Below are positions 12,901 through 23,325 of a DNA stretch of 64,000 bases, one piece after another. The position numbers and the translations under genes are program-made. Within the stretch, counting starts at the first letter, position 1. The number at the start of each line of letters is the position of its first letter. The notes under the pieces are model-generated. The model was not told the DNA's origin and searched no databases. It worked only from the letters and a program-made list of their open reading frames with translations. Source of the DNA: Nicotiana tabacum (taxonomy: Eukaryota; Streptophyta; Magnoliopsida; Solanales; Solanaceae); contig NC_134082.1 of assembly GCF_000715075.1 (NCBI RefSeq), forward strand, positions 107,858,399 to 107,922,398. Direction: 5' to 3'.

Positions 12901-13724
12901 TGACACTGTGTGATATACTTGAAATAGTCGTAACAATGACATTGGACGATATACTTGAACAGTGGTAACAATGGCACTGTATGATATAAATTGGTCAGGT
13001 AACAATGGCTGACCGGTCAGGTAACAATGACTGACCAAGATATTGCGCTTGGGCTGTAGGAGCCCCTCCAGAGTCTGTACACACCCCCAGTGAGCGCCGT
13101 CGACGATAAATAAATATGGATGGCTCGGGCTGCACGCCGCAGTGGGTACAGGAATGTACCATCATATGCATTGCATTGCATTCATGTATTTGTATTTATA
13201 CTGGTGTTTAGCTGCTCAGTTCCATATGTTGCTGTATATTTGGATTTTAGCTTACTTTGTGTATTTACTGGATTTTCTTATCTTCGGACTGTAGTTACTT
13301 TTATTACTCACTGGGTCGGAGTACTCACTTTACTCCCTACACCTTGTGTGCAGATCCAGGGCAGTCTCAGGCTCAGTAGATCCAGTTGATCAGCAGATCC
13401 AGCCTCTGGGAGTATCGAGGTAGCTGCACGACGTTCGCAGCCATTGATCTTCTCCCTCCTATCCTATCTCTTTATTTCCGCATTATCAGACTTTGGATAT
13501 ACTATGTATTAGGATGATATTCTGTATTCTAGAGGCTCAGATTCGTGACACCGGGTCCTAGTAAGATTATATTGTGTATTTTGTTAAAATCTTCAGTACT
13601 TTAATCTTGCTTAATTGATATTTTTTCCCGCTATTTTTGATAAATTAGGTTAAGTGTTGAATAATGGTCGGGCTTGCCTAGTAGTGTGCTGGGCGCCATC
13701 ACGACCGGGATTTGGGTCGTGACA
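9954..13724 (+). repeat. LARD 3' LTR (3771 bp)
   Basis: Starts TGTAACGACCCGACCGGTCG and ends GGGTCGTGACA, giving canonical TG..CA ends. The first 20 bases contain CGACCCGACCGGTCG, a near-palindrome. The LTR contains no credible gene; short ORFs at 11055-11333, 11816-12124 and 13120-13389 have no family signature. A cluster of five hairpins lies at 12888-13036. Confidence 0.85.
12888..13036 (+). repeat. Five hairpins with an invariant GTAACAATG loop
   Basis: Units about 35 bp apart: ACAGTG-GTAACAATGA-CACTGT (12888-12909), an imperfect copy near 12924, ACAGTG..CACTGT (12959-12980), GGTCAG-GTAACAATGG-CTGACC (12993-13014) and GGTCAG..CTGACC (13015-13036). Loop sequence is fixed; arms differ between units but remain complementary. 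Confidence 0.85.
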
Positions 13725-14830
13725 TCAAGTCATATCCTAAAAGTTTAATTTATAAACTAAAATGTCAATACATAAACTAAAAGTCCAATTCATATCCTAA
13801 ATGTTCAATTCATATCCTAAAGATTCAACTCATATCCACAAAAGTTCAAGTCTTATCCTAAAATTTCAATTTATAAACTAAAATTCCAATACATTAACTA
13901 ATATCCTAAAGGTTCAATTCATATCCTAAAGGTTCAACTCATATCCACAAAAGTTAAAGTCATATCCTAAAATTTTAATTTATAAACTAAAATTTCAATA
14001 CATAAACTAAAAGTCCAATTCATATCCTAAATGTTCAATTCATATCCTAAAGGTTCAACTCATATCCACAAAAGTTCAAGTCATATCCTAAAATTTTAAT
14101 TTATAAACTAAAATTCCAATACATAAACTAATATTCTAAAGGTTCAATTCATATCCTAAAGGTTCAACTCATATCCACAAAAGTTCAAGTCATATCCTAA
14201 AATTTCAATTTATAAACTAAAATTCCAATACATAAACTAAAAGTCCAATTCATATCCTAAATGTTCAATTCATATCGTAAAAGTTCAATTCATATCCTAA
14301 AGGTTCAACTCATATCCACAAAAGTTCAAGTCATATCCTAAAAGTTCAATTTATAAACTAAAATTTCAATACATAAACTAAAAATCCAACTCATATCCTA
14401 AAGTTTCAATTCATATCCTAAAGGTTCAACTCATATCCACAAAAGTTCAATTCATATCTTAAAATTTTAATTTATAAACTAAACTTCCAATACATAAACC
14501 AAAAATTTCAATTCATATCTTAAAGGTTCAATTTATATCCACAAAAGTTCAAGTCATATCCTAAAATTTCAATTTATAAACTAAAATTTCAATACATAAA
14601 CTAAAAATCCAACTCATATCCTAAAGTTTTCAATTCATATCCTAAAGGTTCAACTCATATCCACAAAAGTTCAATTCATATCCTAAAATTTTAATTTATA
14701 AACTAAACTTCCAATACATAAACCAAAAATTTCAATTCATATCTTAAAGGTTCAACTCATATCCACAAAAGTTCAAGTCATATCCTAAAATTTTAATTTA
14801 TAAACTAAAATTCCAATACATAATCCTAAA
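13725..14830. repeat. CACTA internal tandem array (18-20 bp unit, about 230 bp higher order)
   Basis: Built from variants of TTCAATTCATATCCTAAA and TTTATAAACTAAAATTCCAA. The phrase ACTAAAAGTCCAATTCATAT recurs near 13775, 14005 and 14235, giving a higher-order period near 230 bp. AT-rich and non-coding. It resumes CACTA sequence directly after the inserted LARD. Confidence 0.8.
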
Positions 14831-15322
14831 GGTGCAACTCTTAGGGTTTCTTCTCTTCAAATAATTTCTTCCCCAAATTAGTAGGTAAAACTAAATATTT
14901 TGGACTAAATGTATTAATAAGAACCCTAAAAAATGCAAATAATATATAACTTTGAACCCTAATATGGTTGAGCTAACTTTGAACCCTAACATGGAGAAAT
15001 TAAACTCTAATATGGAGAAATTAACTTTGAACCCTAACATGGTTGAACAAATAATATATAACTTTGAATCCTAACATGGATAAATTAAACAAAATCAGTG
15101 TATTTCGAAAAAAGCAAAGAAAGGAGAAAGAAACCTACCTTGGGAATGGAGGTCGCCGGCGGTGGAGCTGCTACCGTCGGTGGTCGTCGGTGGCGTGGGT
15201 GGCGTCGCTGTTGCTGGAGTCGGGTGGGAGGGGGGTTTGAGTGTGAGAGAGAAAAGAGAAATTTTGGGGAATTTTTTTGAAAGAATGGGAGGGGAAACCC
15301 GATTTTGACACTGGAATTAAAA
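14831..15322 (-). other. Probable 5' end of the CACTA gene (leader/first exon)
   Basis: Between the internal array and the right subterminal repeats there is an open minus-strand stretch (15333-15085, 82 codons) rich in Pro/Arg/Ser. It is followed by short direct repeats containing GAACCCTAACATGG (14955-15075). The position, just inside the right end and reading inward, fits the 5' leader or first exon of the transposon gene. The peptide has no domain I recognise, so coding status is unproven. Confidence 0.35.
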
Positions 15323-15511
15323 ATAGCGACCAACTTTGGTCGCTATTTTGGTAGCAAAATAAGTTTTGACTTTTTGACCAAAATAGCGACCAAAGTTGGT
15401 CGCTATTTCTAAAAAAAATTAAATTACTTTTAATTCAATTTAAAATTATGTACATATGTAGTATAAATTTAGGATTTTAATTCAATTTAAGCTATATATA
15501 TATATATATAC

Positions 15512-15565
<54 letters not shown>

Positions 15566-15702
15566 TGATATAAGTCAAGACGTTTTAATTTATTGTTAAT
15601 ATATATACATGCATATGAGTAGGTTATAAGTCGATGAATCAATTTACAAGTGTATCAATACCTAAAAGAACCCGTCCCTGTGTTCCGAGCGCTTCATGTT
15701 CT

Positions 15703-15733
<31 letters not shown>

Positions 15734-15870
15734 GCACGCTTCGTTGTACTGCTTAACTGCATATATAGCATGTTAGAGTATATTTTAGTCTATTCATCCT
15801 TTGTATTACAAAAGTGTTAACGTGTTACATTTATATTATTTAGATAGTAAATATAATACACTTAGTATAT

Positions 15871-15971
15871 ATACTATACTATACTATACTATACTATACT
15901 ATACTATACTATACTATACTATACTATACTATACTATACTATACTATACTATACTATACTATACTATACTA
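15871..15971. repeat. (ATACT)n microsatellite, copy 1
   Basis: About 20 uninterrupted ATACT pentamers followed by GCACTAAGTATTAGTGC, itself an inverted repeat (GCACTAA/TTAGTGC). Confidence 0.95.
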
Positions 15972-16382
15972 TGCACTAAGTATTAGTGCATTAGCTAATA
16001 TTATATCGAATATAGCTATATATATATATATATATAGCTATATATATATATATACATATATTAATTGATATAAGTCGAGACGTTTTCATTTATTGTTAAT
16101 ATATATACATGCATATGAGTAGGTTATAAGTCGATGAATCAATTTACAAGTGTATCAATACCTAAAAGAACCAGTCCCTGTATTCCGAGCGCTTCATGTT
16201 CTTATATATACATACCTAATATTATATCGAATATAGCTATATATATATATATATATATATTAATTGATATAAGTCGAAACGTTTTAATACCTAAAAGAAC
16301 CCGTCCCTGTATATATTGGAGTATATATATATATATATATATATTAACAATAAATTAAAACGTCTCGACTTGTATCAATTAA

Positions 16383-16425
<43 letters not shown>

Positions 16426-16495
16426 CTTATATACTATATACTATATTATACTATATATATCGAATATACCTTGATATATAATACACTTAGTATAT

Positions 16496-16581
16496 ATACT
16501 ATACTATACTATACTATACTATACTATACTATACTATACTATACTATACTATACTATACTATACTATACTATACTATACTA
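16496..16581. repeat. (ATACT)n microsatellite, copy 2
   Basis: About 17 pentamers, with the same right flank (GCACTAAGTATTAGTGC) as copy 1, so the whole module was duplicated and the pentamer number then drifted. Confidence 0.95.
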
Positions 16582-16797
16582 TGCACTAAGTATTAGTGCA
16601 TTAGCTAATATTATATCGTATATAGCTTATATATATATATACACACACATACATACATACATACATATATTAATTGATATAAGTCGAGACATTTTAATTT
16701 ATTGTTAATATATATATAGGTTATAAGTCGATGAATCAAATTACAAGTGTATCAATACCTAAAAGAACCTGTCCCTGTGTTCCGAGCGTTTCATGTT

Positions 16798-16854
<57 letters not shown>

Positions 16855-17654
16855 GCACGCTTCGTAGTACTGCTTAACTGCATATATAGCATGTTAGAGT
16901 ATATTTTAGTCTATTCATCCTTTGTATTACAAAAGTGTTAGCGGGTTACATTTATATTATTTAGATAGTAAATACAAAAGTGATTTTTAATTTTGACCAT
17001 TGTTGACCTGAAAAGAGACCAACTTTGGTCGCTAAATATACATAAATTTAAATTAGCGACCAAAGTTGGTCGCTAAATTTAAATCAAATTTATTTATATT
17101 TTATATAATATTTAAAATAATAATATAATTGTTAAACGTTAGAACTCGGTCCCAGATTAGCGACCAAAGTTGGTCTCTATTTTCGTAAGCGACCAACTTT
17201 GGTCGCTAAATTTGAATTATATTTTTTTATATTTTATAATTTTTTTTAAATAAAAATATAATTATTAAAATTTTATAATTGGGTCCCATTTTAGCGACCA
17301 AAGTTGGTCGCTATCTGCTTACCCCTTAATTAGCGACCAACTTTGGTCGCTAATTTAAGTTATATTTATTTATATTTTATAATTTTTTTAAAATAATATT
17401 ATAATTATTATAATTATATAAGTGGGTCCCCCTGTAGTGACCAACGTTGGTCGCTAATCTCAGTATACCTTTGACCAAGCAAGTCTGACCAGTCCGGTTA
17501 ATATTTTGACAAAATTAGCGACCAAGTAGCGACCAACCTTGGTCGCTAATGTATATCAAATAATTATTTTATTATTTTCGCCAATTTAGCGACCAACTTT
17601 GGTCGCTTTTCTTGATAGACCAACTTTGGTCGCTAAAGTTTGGTCGTTTTTTTT

Positions 17655-17670
17655 CGGAATTCTAGTAGTG
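17655..17670 (-). repeat. CACTA right terminal inverted repeat
   Basis: Reverse complement reads CACTACTAGAATTCCG. It closes the element. Confidence 0.9.
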
Positions 17671-18974
17671 TTTGATTAATATTATTTTACAGGAAAAAAT
17701 AACATAGACATCCTTAACTACTAAGAATAAAAACACTTATGAAATAATATTACGTTTACGTATCATTGCCTGGATCATGCCAAAAGAAGAAAAGATTAGC
17801 CCTAACATACCTGAGAAAATGTAGTACTTGATCAACGTTAAGGACAATGGATTTAGACACTTTAAGATGACTTCAAGCTGAGCCTCTTTATCTCAATGAC
17901 ATAAATGTCAGGTCCCAATTTGAGAAGTCTTCTGCAGTCTTGCCGCTCTATGAGATATCATGTGACTGCGCGACGGACCTTAAAAGGTGAAGCTTCCATT
18001 TGGGTGGATCCTTTACTTTTCTCTTTGCTGATAAGGTCTTGCTGGTTCTGTACCACTGACTAACAAAGACTGATATTATTTAATAAGCCTATAAAGGGTG
18101 GAAAGCTAATCCCGTCGGTGAAAGGTTAGTCCAAGCCACAATGGTCAATTTTCCTAATATGACCACCAATAGGAATCTTAGTCTTTCGAAAATTTAACAA
18201 AGAGATTGACCATGCATTTCTCCAGCTTCATCTTTTCTACAAAGAAATACTACAAACTTTCCAATAGAAGCATTATTACTTGATACGGATCACTATCGCA
18301 ACTTCTGTCTCTTCTGTGTTCCCCGTGTGGATTTACCTTCTAAATCACCTATAAAAAGACTACTTTAAAGAGTTCAATTTAATTTGTTCTCCAACACAAC
18401 AAGGACCAATTGCATTGTTGCAATAGTATCACCGTTAGCGCTATAACTCCAATCATACATCGTTCTAGCTGTAACTATATCGTCTCAAGCCTAACCCATC
18501 AAGCCCCTGATCCTGAATCTACCAATGTACCATTACTTTACGGGTAAAAGATAGATACCCAAGACCACATCTACATGGTCGTGGTAAGCTTTGACTAGTG
18601 CACTACAGTAGTATTGCATCCTTTTTCCACCAATAGCAAAAGCAATAACAAACTTCCTGAAGAGCCTCTTCTCCAGATATCTATTTGGTTCAGAAAATAG
18701 CGACAAATATCTAATAATCTGGAGAAAGCAACGACTATCATTTAATGCTTAATACCTTTTGAAATGTTTGAATCGGAATTTATTTAACACAAAAACACTA
18801 AGGGTGTAATCACAGGTAAAGCTGGTATTACAAGGGAGTCAAGTACTCAATATTATGAGGAAGTAACAAATTGTTCATGCCTCTTCATCATTTTCAAAGA
18901 TGATAGGTGATCCCTCTCTCATTGCATGACTGTCTTTCTTAAATATAGAAACTAACTAAGTAGCAGCTTTCTCA
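17671..18974. other. No gene recognised
   Basis: Unique-looking sequence with moderate composition. Both strands have frequent stops. I see no domain, RNA gene or repeat structure. Confidence 0.4.
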
Positions 18975-19098
18975 AAATATTAACTTCTCCATACTGCCTT
19001 CTTTGTAATAGCCTCTTACAATGGTATTAAACAACACCTCAATAGGAGTAAGCCCATTTTTCCCTTAACTTTCAAGATCTTTTCAGCCTTATCCGTCA
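18975..19098 (-). pseudogene. PPR-repeat-like gene fragment
   Basis: The minus strand reads AEKILKVKGK then, after an apparent one-base frameshift, NGLTPIEVLFNTIVRGYYKE followed by GSMEK. This fits about one 35-residue pentatricopeptide repeat (..FNTLIxGYCKEGxMEKA..). PPR proteins bind organellar RNA. A stop follows within a few codons and no second repeat is seen. The match is short, so this is tentative. Confidence 0.35.
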
Positions 19099-19739
19099 CT
19101 ATCATTTCCCCTAGAAACATTTTGATTCATGCCACATATATTAATGAAGGTACGAGTCATACTTTTTTCTAAACCACAAGTTGCCACTTAAGGTTATTCA
19201 ACCTTATCCAAAGATTTTTAATTAATCTCCCACTAAATTTTTTTAATTGCCCAATTATTCACATAATTAAAAATTATCTCAAATTACTTAAAATTTTACT
19301 TATTTTTAATATACTTTATACATCATACTATAATATACTTTACTATCATGGTTATGTGGTGCCATATATAATAAATACATACATTATTATTTTATTAAAA
19401 TATCTATGTAAAAATACATATATTTTCTCAACATTCTAATTTTCCTAATCTCATATAAAGAGTACAAATTTTTCGTACGTTTTTTTTTTAAATGGTTTGA
19501 AAGATAACCTTCTTTTCTTATGAGAAAATAATTCATATCTTTACAATAAAGAAAATCTTATAAACTTTCTCATATTAGTTGTATAATTTAAACATATTCG
19601 AAAGTAGTAATATTAATAACTATATGAAGTCATATTTTTTTCAAACCATTTTTTTCTTCAATAAATATTCCACTCAAAATAAACATCATATCAAAATGTA
19701 AATATATATAACGGTATCAAGGTTGTTAAACGTACGGGG
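19099..19739. other. AT-rich spacer with an inverted repeat
   Basis: No gene. AAATGGTTTGAAA (19490-19502) and TTTCAAACCATTTTT (from 19638) are inverted copies about 135 bp apart, which could be the ends of a small AT-rich insertion. No target duplication was identified. Confidence 0.4.
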
Positions 19740-19747
19740 TGTAACAA

Positions 19748-20872
19748 TGGACAACTCGAAAATTGACGTATTACTTCTGTGCCTATACCATATACCTCAT
19801 ATCAAGAATGGATCCTCTGAAGTACATTTTTCAGAAGCCTATGCCTACCGGAAAGTTAGCCAAATGGCAAATATTGTTAAATGAGTTCGATATCATCTAT
19901 GTAACTCAGAAGGCAGTCAAAGGACAAGCATTGCAAGACCATCTTGTTGAAAATCCTGTGGGAGGAGAATACGAACCACTAAAAATATATTTTCCTGATG
20001 AAGAAGTGTCATTCGTAGGAGAGGACATTGTTGAAGCCTACGACGATTGGAGAATGTTCTTCAACGGAGCCGCAAGCTTCAAAGGAATGGGTATTGGAGC
20101 GGTCTTGGCGTCAGAGACAGGTTAACATTATCCGGTATCCGCAAAGCTTAGGTTCCCATGCAATAACAACATGGCCGAATATGAGGCTTGCTTCATGGGG
20201 CTCAATTTGGTCATCGGAATGAACATACAAGAGTTGTTGGTAATTGGTGATTCAGATCTTCTGGTACATCAAGTTGAGGAAGAATGGGCTACGAAAAATA
20301 CCAAGATACTACCATACCTGTATCGTGTGCAAGAACTAATGAAGATGTTCACAAAGATAGAATTCAAACATGTTCCCAGAATTCAGAATGAATTTGAAGA
20401 CGCACTTGCCACCTTGTCATCAATGATACAACATCCAGACAAGAATTTCATCGATCCCATTTCGGTGAGGATCCATAATCAGCCGGTATACTGTGCTCAT
20501 GTTGAAGAAAAAACGGACAGAAAGCCTTGGTTCCATGACATCAAAGAGTACTTGGCAAAAAGAGAATACCCGGAGCATACAAACCATACTGAGAAACGCA
20601 CACTTCGGAGGTTGTCCAATCATTTTTTCCCAAGCGCAGGATCCCTGTATAGAACAACTCCTGATCTGGGACTGTTAAGGTATGTTGACGCAAAAGAGGC
20701 TTCCAAATTACTCGAGGAGATACATGCCGGAACTTGCGGGCCTACATATGAACGACTTTGTCTTGGCCAAAAAGATACTCAGGGCGGATACTTTTGGATG
20801 ACCATGGAGACAGATTGCATACGGTATGTCCAGAAATACTACCAATGCCAGATACATGTAGACATGATATGA
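19748..20872 (+). pseudogene. E1 pol fragment: RNase H, second RNase H, integrase zinc finger
   Basis: One frame runs through, interrupted by a TAA at 20123-20125 (after VLASETG) where E3 has a glutamine, so probably CAA to TAA. Domains: the end of the RT-linked RNase H (RMDPLKYIFQKPMPTG.., near 19808), then the archaeal-type RNase H with D (WRMFFNGAAS; the first D is replaced by N), E (NNMAEYEAC) and D (GDSDLLVHQ). Then comes the HHCC region of integrase, which is damaged: GPTYERL lacks the second His kept in E3 (GPHM) and YYQCQ replaces CHQC. A TGA ends the frame after HVDMI. It is non-functional. Confidence 0.85.
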
Positions 20873-21749
20873 GTGCCGCCAAACAAGCTTAATGCAACAA
20901 ACTCACCTTGGCCTTTCGCTGCCTAGGGAATGGATGTTATCGGCCCAATTGAACCCACCGCTTATAACGGGCACAAGTTCATTTTAGTGGAAATTGACTA
21001 TTTACTAAATGGGTTGAAACTGTATCTTACAAAGCTGTAACCATGAAAGTCGTCGCAGATTTTGTCAGGGATCGTATTGTTTGTTGATTTGGGATTCCCG
21101 AGTCCATCATCACTAATAATGCCAAGCCATGTGTGAAACCTTCAAAATCAAGCACAAAAATTTCACATCATACATGCCTCAAATAAACAGAGCAGTGGAG
21201 GCTGCCAACAAGAATATCAAGAAGATACTAAGGAAAATGGTAGAAAATCACAAGAAATGGCACGAGAAGTTACCATTCGCCTTATTGGGATACCGTACCA
21301 CAGTATGCACATCAACCAGGGCAACTCTCTATTTACTAGCTTATGGTACCGAAGTTGTCATTCCAGCCGAGGTAGAAATTCCTTCTTTAAGGATCATACA
21401 AGAAGCCAAACTCAGTGATGCAGAATGGATAAGGAGCCGCTATGAGCAACTAGCCCTCATAGACAGAAAAAGAATGAATGCAGTATGTCACGGACAGCTT
21501 TATCATAATAGAATGTCCAGAGCTTTCAACAAAAGGGTCAAACCAAGACAGTTCACACCGGGACAACTGGTGTTGAAGCGGATCTTTCCACATCAGGATG
21601 AAGCCAAATGGAATTTTTTACCTAACTGGCAAGGTCCCTACATGGTTCTTAGGGTACTAACAGAAGGAGCACTCATACTTGCAGAGATGGACGGAGAAGT
21701 CTGGCCAAAACCTATCAATTCAGACGCGGTCAAGAGATATTATGTTTAG
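20873..21749 (+). pseudogene. E1 integrase core and C-terminus, degraded
   Basis: The core keeps GMDVIGPIEP (first Asp) but an in-frame TAG precedes it, a frameshift follows ILVEIDY, and a further TGA sits before FGIPES. The second catalytic Asp is lost (ITNNA where E3 has ITDNA). After another frame change 21129-21749 is open: NRAVEAANKNIKKILRKM carries the third acidic residue, and the C-terminal part holds GQLVLKRIFP and NWQGPYMVLR, ending NSDAVKRYYV. Most lesions are C-to-T or G-to-A changes, as expected for methylated silent DNA. Confidence 0.85.
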
Positions 21750-21778
21750 ATTATTTACATTCCTTCATCTGATGTAAC

Positions 21779-21843
21779 TGAACTAGCTTGACCTGATTCT
21801 AGCTTAAGAGGGGATACATAGGCAGCCCTGTGTGTTCGGTCAC
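21779..21843 (+). other. Structured motif A, E1 copy
   Basis: GAACTAGCTTGACCTGATTC-type start, GATACATAGGCAGCC and GTTCGGTC. It lies just after the integrase stop. The apical stem is weak in this copy (TTCT..AGAG). See the findings for the nine-copy comparison. Confidence 0.6.
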
Positions 21844-21888
21844 ATCTTAATAAAATCATCATTTCCCCTAGAATCAGAAACTGGGATA

Positions 21889-22099
21889 GAATTTTGAGGA
21901 GGGCCCTCAAAATTCCGGAGCAAGTCCAGCCAATGCTATCATGTGTAAGACAGTTAGAAGTCAATAAAGTAACTGGGGTAGAATTTTGAGAAGGATTATC
22001 AAAATTCCAGAGCAGATCCAACAAACTTCGCCACATGAAGAACGACCGAAGGATCACTTACTAAACTGAGGCAGAATTTTGGGGAGGAACCTCAAAATT
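21889..22099 (+). repeat. Three covarying hairpins after E1 integrase
   Basis: GAATTTTGAGG..CCTCAAAATTC (21889-21915, 11-bp stem), GAATTTTGA..TCAAAATTC (21981-22007), AATTTTGGGG..CCTCAAAATT (22075-22099). Each is preceded by AACTGGGGTAGA-like sequence. The outer arm is fixed and the inner pairs vary together. Confidence 0.75.
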
Positions 22100-22479
22100 A
22101 TTTGGATAAACAATCATTTCATGTATAATATAATTTACTGGATATTATACACCAATATATTTTATAAAATGATTCTATAAGTGCATATTTTTGAAAACTT
22201 TATTTTCTATGGCCGCCAGGTGTTACCTAGGGTAACTCGAACAGGCTCTCCAAAGCAAAGCAAACAAAGCAAGCGGACAAAGGCACGAACCAACCTCCCT
22301 GCAAAACTCACAATTTTTCTTTGAATGCAGGGATAAGGAATAACCACAAGTACATGCGCCTTAAAATCATTACCTTCATAACAATAGGACCGACAAGCAC
22401 AAATATATCTCCAGCTAAGAAATATTCTGCTCCTATTTGCTTTTTCTCCATTATATGAGACTAAGCCCTGTCTAAAATC

Positions 22480-23325
22480 GTGCATGCATAAGGCTAAGCA
22501 CTGTCTTCTCTTTGCATGAGACTAAGCACTGTCTCAAATCTTGCATGAGGCTAAGCCCTGCCTCCCTATTTGCATGAGGCTAAGCACTACCTTCTCCTTG
22601 CATGAGGCTAATCCCTGCCTTCCTATTTGCATAAGGCTAAGCATTGCCTTCTCTCTACATGAGACTATGCCCTGTCTCAAAACCTTGCATGAGGCTAAGC
22701 CCTGCCTCCATATTTGCATAAGGCTAAGCAATGCCTTCTCTTTGCATGAGACTAAGCGCTGTCTCAAATATTGCATGAGGCTAAGCTCTGCTCCCTATTT
22801 GGATAAGGCTAAGCACTGCCTTTTCCTTGCATGAGGCTAAGCCCTGCCCCATATTTGCATAAGGCTAAGCACTGCCTTCTCTGTTTCATGAGATTAAGCC
22901 TTGTCTCAAATCTTGCATGAGGCTAAGCCCTGCCTCCCTATTTGCATAAGGCTAAGCATTGCCTTCTCTTTGCATGAGACTAAGCCCTGTCTCAAATCTT
23001 ACATGAGGCTAAGCCTTGCCTCCATATTTGCATAAGGCTAAGCATTGCCTTCTCTTTGCATGAGACGAAGCCCTGTCTCAAATCTTGTATGAGGCTATGC
23101 CTTGCCTCCTTATTTTCATAAGGCTAAGCACTGTCTCAAATCCTGCATGAGGCTAAGCCCTGCCTCCTATTTGTGTAAGGCTAAGCACTGCCTTCTCATG
23201 GGACTAAGCATTGTTTCCCTCTGCATAAGTGTTTCTCTATTCTAAACTTTGCATTATCTTCTTCTCTCGGGGTTAAGCTCTGCCCCCAAGCTCTGCACAA
23301 GGCTAAGCTTTGCCTTGTTATTTCC
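22480..23325 (+). repeat. E1 hairpin tandem array (about 27 units)
   Basis: Units of 30-40 bp centred on a hairpin with loop TAAGCxCT. Arms alternate among GAGGC/GCCTC, GAGAC/GTCTC, AAGGC/GCCTT and one GGGGT/GCCCC. The array sits between integrase and the polypurine tract, the usual place for tandem repeats in Ogre-type elements. Confidence 0.9.

Larger units (their letters stand above)
6003..13724 (+). mobile_element. Non-coding LTR retrotransposon (LARD-type), 5' truncated
   Basis: The element has a 186-bp remnant of the 5' LTR, an initiator-tRNA-Met primer site, 3.76 kb of internal sequence without an ORF above about 110 codons, a polypurine tract and a 3771-bp 3' LTR. A very long LTR plus a non-coding interior is the definition of LARDs (large retrotransposon derivatives). 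Such elements depend on proteins from autonomous relatives, here probably a Ty3/gypsy chromovirus. That last point is inferred from the 3' end (GAGGACGAACGT..AAGTGGGGGAGATTG), which resembles Solanaceae Tekay/Del-type elements from memory. It sits inside the CACTA element. Confidence 0.75.
15323..17640. repeat. CACTA right subterminal region with hairpin repeats and microsatellites
   Basis: At least a dozen AGCGACCAACTTTGGTCGCT-type repeats cluster at 15323-15410 and 17010-17640. Between them (15430-16985) lies a low-complexity block: (TA)n runs and several copies of a module containing AAGTCGATGAATCAATTTAC (near 15628, 16128, 16724), plus an inverted partial copy near 16340-16400. The block looks expanded within the end region. 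No gene. Confidence 0.8.
4758..17670 (-). mobile_element. CACTA (En/Spm) DNA transposon, split by an LTR element
   Basis: The element begins CACTACTAGAAATCCG and ends with the reverse complement of CACTACTAGAATTCCG, the terminal signature of CACTA elements. Both ends carry many AGCGACCAAAGTTGGTCGCT-type subterminal repeats, a family hallmark (transposase binding sites in En/Spm). Remaining coding exons lie on the minus strand at 5591-6002, so the right end is the 5' side of its gene. The flanking triplets are TAT and TTT, so the expected 3-bp target duplication is imperfect. The interior holds an inserted non-coding LTR element (6003-13724) and a tandem array (13725-14830). I see no intact transposase. 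Confidence 0.85.

Noticed and set aside
15801..15986. ORF with repeated Tyr/Thr/Ile/Leu
   Set aside because: Translation of the ATACT microsatellite.
21779..21843. Motif A as a tRNA gene (GGTTCGGTC resembles a T arm)
   Set aside because: No acceptor stem, anticodon arm or A box at proper spacing; the fold is different.
22480..23325. CRISPR-like repeat-spacer array
   Set aside because: Plant context, no unique spacers of constant length, no cas genes; it is a retroelement tandem array. The same applies to the arrays at 36880-38655 and 61590-63025.
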